A stretch of 64,000 nucleotides of DNA from Pseudomonas oryzae (GTDB taxonomy: Bacteria; Pseudomonadota; Gammaproteobacteria; Pseudomonadales; Pseudomonadaceae): NCBI RefSeq assembly GCF_900104805.1, contig NZ_LT629751.1:1035001-1099000 (forward strand), given 5' to 3'. The notes beneath the pieces are model-generated. The model saw nothing but the letters and a program-made list of their open reading frames with translations. It did not search any database and was not told where the DNA came from. A program made the translations under genes and the position numbers. Numbering within the stretch: position 1 is the stretch's first letter; every line of letters starts with the position of its first letter. Below, piece by piece: positions 60,561-64,000 of the stretch.

Positions 60561-61961
60561 ATGAAGACGACTCTTTTCCGGGCCAGCCTGCTGAGTGCAG
60601 GCATCCTCTGCGCATTCAGCCAGACCGCGTGGGCCAAGGTTTCCCCCGAAGAGGCCGCGCGCCTGGGCAAGGACCTGACCTGCTCCGGCGCCGAGAAGGC
60701 CGGCAACGCCGACGGCAGCATTCCGGCGTTCTCCGGCAAGTGGCTGGGCGCCCCCGACCACATCAGGCACGAGGGGACCGGCAAGTTCTGGGAAAACCCC
60801 TACGCCAACGAAAAGCCGCTGTTCACCATCACCGCGCAGAACATGGAACAGCATGCCGACAAGCTCTCCGACGGCCTGAAGGCGCTGTTCAGGAAGTACC
60901 CGGAGACCTTCACCATTCCGGTCTACACCAGCCACCGCGATTTCCGCTTCCCCGACTGGGTCTGCGACGCCTTCAGGAAGAACGCCACCACCGCCGAACT
61001 GGTCGACGACGGCCTCGGCCTCAAGGCGGTGACCGGCTCCCAGCCGTTCCCGATCCCGAAGACCGGCCTCGAGCTGCTGTGGAACATCAACAACACCGGC
61101 CCGCAGCCGTTCAAGACCGAGCTGACCACCCAGGACGTGGTGGTCTACCCGGACGGCAACCTGGCCTGGGGCAAGATGGAGAACAAGTTCCTCGGCGTGC
61201 GCTCCGAGCCGGGCGTGATGCGCGACACCACCGACTTCACCCCGCCCTACGGCGGCATCCAGTCGCTGACCATCCAGAAGACCCACCTGCCGCTGCGCGA
61301 CAAGGGCACGGTGTATTCGACGCGGGAGACCTTCAACTACAAGACCCTGCCGCGCGACGTCTACATCTACAACCCCGGCACCCGCCGCGTGCGCCAGGCG
61401 CCGTCGTTCGGCTTCGACATGCCGCAGGGCGCCGGCGGCTTCCGCACCGTCGACGAACACCACATGTTCAACGGCTCGCCGGAGCGCTACGACTGGAAGA
61501 TCGTCGGCAAGCGCGAGATGTACATTCCCTGGAACGCCTTCAGCACCAACCAGGCCGAGGTGAAGATCGCCGACCTGATCAAGCACAAGGGCCACGTCAA
61601 CACCGAGCCCATGCGCTTCGAGCTGCAGCGCGTCTGGGTGCTGGAGGCCACCCTCAAGCCCGGCTTCCGCCACCAGTACGCCAAGCGCGTGTTCTACATT
61701 CAGGAAGACACCTGGGGCGCGGCGCTGTCCGACCAGTACGACGGCCGCGGCCAGCTGTGGCGCACCGTGCTGGGCAACTGGATGTGGGCCTACGAGTCGC
61801 AGACTCCCTACTGGGGCATCGCCGCGCACCATGACCTGATCTCCGGCGCCTACCTGGTGGACAACATCGCCAACGAGACCGGTGCGCCGATCCTGGAAAC
61901 CAAGGAAAACTGGACGCCAGCCATGTTCAGCGCCGAGGCGGCGGGTCGCTGGGGGCGTTGA
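60561..61961 (+). CDS. DUF1329 exported protein (LolB/LppX-like)
   Basis: A 466-residue DUF1329 protein with a signal peptide ending at AWA, SGKWLGAP, FDMPQGAGGFRTVDE and YIQEDTWGAALSDQYDGRG. The family is thought to form a lipid-binding, outer-membrane lipoprotein-carrier-like fold in the periplasm. It always follows DUF1302 in such loci and likely works with it in hydrophobic substrate transfer. GCAGGAGACACAGCG precedes the ATG. It is the last gene of the steroid locus before a terminator. Confidence 0.87.
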   Translation: MKTTLFRASLLSAGILCAFSQTAWAKVSPEEAARLGKDLTCSGAEKAGNADGSIPAFSGKWLGAPDHIRHEGTGKFWENPYANEKPLFTITAQNMEQHADKLSDGLKALFRKYPETFTIPVYTSHRDFRFPDWVCDAFRKNATTAELVDDGLGLKAVTGSQPFPIPKTGLELLWNINNTGPQPFKTELTTQDVVVYPDGNLAWGKMENKFLGVRSEPGVMRDTTDFTPPYGGIQSLTIQKTHLPLRDKGTVYSTRETFNYKTLPRDVYIYNPGTRRVRQAPSFGFDMPQGAGGFRTVDEHHMFNGSPERYDWKIVGKREMYIPWNAFSTNQAEVKIADLIKHKGHVNTEPMRFELQRVWVLEATLKPGFRHQYAKRVFYIQEDTWGAALSDQYDGRGQLWRTVLGNWMWAYESQTPYWGIAAHHDLISGAYLVDNIANETGAPILETKENWTPAMFSAEAAGRWGR

Positions 61962-61986
61962 TCCGGTAGCAGAGCGGTAGAAGCGG

Positions 61987-62020
61987 AGCCCTCCCCACGC
62001 TGTGTGGGGAGGGCTTTTCT
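61987..62020 (+). terminator. Intrinsic terminator ending the steroid locus
   Basis: AGCCCTCCCCAC / GTGGGGAGGGCT stem (12 bp) with a 5-nt loop and TTTTCT tail, 26 nt after the DUF1329 stop. Confidence 0.93.
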
Positions 62021-62072
62021 ATTCTGGGTGGCCAGTGCCTTGATCGCTCCAGGCTGCACGCCGAAGTGCCGA

Positions 62073-62552
62073 CTACCCCTTCAGCGCCGCCTCGATCGCC
62101 GCGATATCGATCTTGCGCATGGTCATCATCGCGTCGAAGGCGCGCTTGGCCGCTGCACGATCAGGGCTGGTAACCGCGGCCGTCAAAACGCGAGGCGTGA
62201 TCTGCCACGACAGGCCCCACTTGTCCTTGCACCAGCCGCATTCGCTTTCCTGGCCACCGTTGCCGACAATCGCGTTCCACAAGCGGTCCGTTTCGGCCTG
62301 ATCGTCGGTCGCCACCTGGAACGAGAACGCCTCACTGTGCCTGAACGCCGGCCCGCCGTTAAGCCCGAGGCAAGGGATGCCCATCACCGTGAACTCGACG
62401 GTCAGCACATCGCCCTGCTTGCCCGCCGGATAGTCGCCCGGAGCGCGCATAACCGCCCCCACAGCACTGTCCGGGAAGGTGGCGGCGTAGAAGGTCGCAG
62501 CGTCCAGCGCATCGTTGTCGTACCAGAGGCATATGGTGTTCTTGCTGGTCAT
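62073..62552 (-). CDS. PhnB-like VOC superfamily protein
   Basis: A 159-residue glyoxalase/VOC-fold protein of the PhnB (3-demethylubiquinone methyltransferase-like) family, with CLWYDNDALDAATFY and GPAFRHSEAFSFQV. The metal or substrate role is unknown. CGGAGCCCC precedes the ATG. It is outside the steroid locus and convergent to it across the terminator. Confidence 0.82.
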   Translation of the reverse strand: MTSKNTICLWYDNDALDAATFYAATFPDSAVGAVMRAPGDYPAGKQGDVLTVEFTVMGIPCLGLNGGPAFRHSEAFSFQVATDDQAETDRLWNAIVGNGGQESECGWCKDKWGLSWQITPRVLTAAVTSPDRAAAKRAFDAMMTMRKIDIAAIEAALKG

Positions 62553-62790
62553 CTTGGGGCTCCGCGATTGGGGGCTGGGAGATGGAGTCTAGTCGCGCAA
62601 CCAGTTGGGGGGGGGCGGTGGCAGGGCAGTGGGCATAGCCGTGTGTCATAAGCTGATCTGCGATATCGTTATCGGCATCTGTCGACCCGGAGGGGCCAGT
62701 CGCGACAGGCAAAAATCTGTCAGGTGCGGTCATTGCCCGGTGACGATAGAATCTTCGCTGACATGGCTCTTCTCAGACTTGGGCATTTGT

Positions 62791-63447
62791 ATGCACTTCG
62801 ATAAATTACTGGCACGGTCAGCCATGCTTGAGGACCGGCTTATCGGCTTCTTCGCTCTGCCTTTAGTCAATGGCTCCAGCCGCCTACAGGCAACCCAAGC
62901 GCTAGCTAGCCTAGGATTTGAGCACGCTCGGAGCCTGAAGCATCTGGTAGCAGCAGGGCTGTACACCTCAGCTGCTGCACTGCTACGAGTACAGTACGAA
63001 TCACTAGTTCGTGCAATTTGGGTGCTTTATGTGGCCAGAGATGGTCAGGTGGAGTTGATGCTTGCTGAGCTCACGCACGAGACGGCAAAGCAGGCAAGCA
63101 AGATTCCTATGCTCAGCCAAATGTTGGAAGATATTGAGGCGAAAGCACCGCACGCGCCGGTAGCTCACCTAAAGGAGTTTAAGCATTACTCTTGGCGACC
63201 TTTGAGCTCCTATGTGCATGGAGGTATCCATGCAGTTAATCGTCACGAGAGGGGGGTTCCACAAGAGCTGGTTTTGGCAGAGATCCAGCACTCGAATGGT
63301 CTTCTTGGAATCGCAGGCAATCTGCTTCTGATCCTGAGTGGTATACCGCCGGAGGTAGGAACGATGGCGGGAATTTACACGGAGTTCAAAGACTGCTTCC
63401 CTGCGAATAATCCGCCATATAAGAGCACTACTGAATCAGCGCATTGA
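62791..63447 (+). CDS. Hypothetical protein, possibly DUF6988 family
   Basis: A 218-residue helical protein, with lower GC and different codon use than the steroid genes. The N-terminal MHFDKLLARSAMLEDRL and the segment LVAAGLYTSAAALLRVQYESLVRAIWVLY resemble DUF6988-type proteins of unknown function, but I am unsure of that match. ATG 62791 has only a weak ribosome-binding site. The base composition shift suggests acquired DNA. Confidence 0.6.
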   Translation: MHFDKLLARSAMLEDRLIGFFALPLVNGSSRLQATQALASLGFEHARSLKHLVAAGLYTSAAALLRVQYESLVRAIWVLYVARDGQVELMLAELTHETAKQASKIPMLSQMLEDIEAKAPHAPVAHLKEFKHYSWRPLSSYVHGGIHAVNRHERGVPQELVLAEIQHSNGLLGIAGNLLLILSGIPPEVGTMAGIYTEFKDCFPANNPPYKSTTESAH

Positions 63448-63612
63448 TCGCCCCCCAACTCCCTGTTCGACCATTAGTCGCTCAATTGGGACAGCCTAGG
63501 GTCGTATGAATCCACTCTCAAATGGACGAAGTTCACCCAATGTGGCCGGTTGCATCTGGTGGCAATCAGCCAATAGTGGTAACTCCCGAAAGCCATGCAG
63601 CATGAAAGCGGA

Positions 63613-64000
63613 TCAAGCTACAGTTTTCTCTAGGGTTTTAGCTGAGATTTCCGGTTTGCTCAGCGAGTCAATAATGGCTTGGATTTCCTCAGGATGCTTA
63701 GGTCGTGGTCTGTAAATAATGTCGCGCTTCTCCACTAGCGTTCGATTTTGAGCGGCCGCAAAAAAATCCATGAGTCCGCCCAAGATAAAAAACAGAGAAA
63801 TCCCCAGTGTAAATGGAATAAGCACTAACCCGATCAATATCCCTAAACACCCGCCTGCCGCTTGCTTTGAATCGTGCTCACATGCCTCAAGTTTCGTTAT
63901 TTCCTGAGGGGCATAAAGAGAATCATCGAGCCCAAGGATGTCGGACGAAAAGAGCTCAGATTGTCCCCTCCCGCTTAGAGGTTGGGCCGGGTCTTTGCTA
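63613..64000 (-). CDS. Hypothetical membrane protein, N-terminus beyond window
   Basis: The minus-strand frame ending at 63613 stays open to the right edge. It encodes about 129 visible residues with a hydrophilic N-part, two hydrophobic stretches (CLGILIGLVLIPFTLGISLF, then FILGGLMDFFAAA) and a basic/acidic tail. A TTG at 63837 could also start a shorter form, but the open frame makes a partial gene more likely. I recognise no family. Codon use is AT-richer than in the steroid genes. Confidence 0.55.
   Translation of the reverse strand, partial: SKDPAQPLSGRGQSELFSSDILGLDDSLYAPQEITKLEACEHDSKQAAGGCLGILIGLVLIPFTLGISLFFILGGLMDFFAAAQNRTLVEKRDIIYRPRPKHPEEIQAIIDSLSKPEISAKTLEKTVA

Noticed and set aside
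63506-63715. 69-codon plus-strand frame near the right edge
   Set aside because: It overlaps the better-supported minus-strand membrane protein and has no ribosome-binding site or recognised features.

Overview
The window is GC-rich (visibly about two-thirds G+C) and reads as Pseudomonas chromosome. It begins with the 3' end of a 23S rRNA gene and a complete 5S rRNA of Pseudomonas type. It also carries an OprD-family porin, a SixA phosphatase and many short extragenic palindromes of the REP kind.

Almost everything from about 0.8 to 62 kb is a steroid-degradation island. Recognisable steps are: entry and redox (3-alpha-hydroxysteroid dehydrogenase hsdA at 51.5 kb, several SDRs, two OYE-family flavoenzymes, Rieske 9-alpha-hydroxylase kshA at 53.4 kb); meta-cleavage of the aromatised A ring (extradiol dioxygenase hsaC at 26.9 kb, C-C hydrolase at 3.8 kb); side-chain or acid activation (FATP-type acyl-CoA ligase, Ltp2-like thiolase fold protein plus DUF35-MaoC protein, two acyl-CoA dehydrogenase pairs, MaoC, thiolase); and C/D-ring opening (ipdA, ipdB, ipdC, echA20, fadA6, ipdF). 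KstD, HsaA/HsaB, KshB and the terminal aldolase/dehydrogenase genes are not in the window, so the pathway must be completed elsewhere.

Layout: 1-812 rRNA; 0.86-6.0 kb minus-strand flavoenzyme, hydrolase and MFS transporter; 6.2-16.5 kb plus-strand SDR, OYE, ligase, MBL, DUF1302 and Ltp2/DUF35; 16.6-21.3 kb unrelated housekeeping genes (DUF6306, LysR, sixA, TetR, membrane hydrolase, a lone higA with a broken higB); 21.3-26.7 kb minus-strand TauD/aldolase, AraC and an acyl-CoA dehydrogenase pair; 26.9-36.7 kb the large hsaC-ipdAB-ipdC-echA20-fadE-fadA6 operon; 37-43.7 kb AraC, sulfatase, OprD porin and an octaheme cytochrome; 43.8-50 kb ipdF-MaoC-thiolase and the first YCF48/MMPL pair; 50.2-54.8 kb LuxR regulator, hsdA, SDR, kshA and a small exported protein; 55.2-62 kb the second YCF48/MMPL pair with DUF1302 and DUF1329; 62-64 kb unrelated genes of lower GC.

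The main new observation is a shared 18-bp dyad, consensus CTAGTC-CGNNCG-GACGAT. I find eleven good copies and three weaker ones, all intergenic or at gene ends and in front of the steroid transcription units. In seven cases it lies 59-69 nt before the start codon, often with a -10-like hexamer 21 nt downstream, so its axis falls near -42. That is the geometry of a class II LuxR-type activator box. The LuxR-family gene inside the locus (50231-51424) is the obvious candidate regulator. The putative regulon includes a duplicated envelope module (YCF48 propeller, MMPL permease, DUF1302 barrel, DUF1329) and an unrecognised 56-residue exported CxxC protein.
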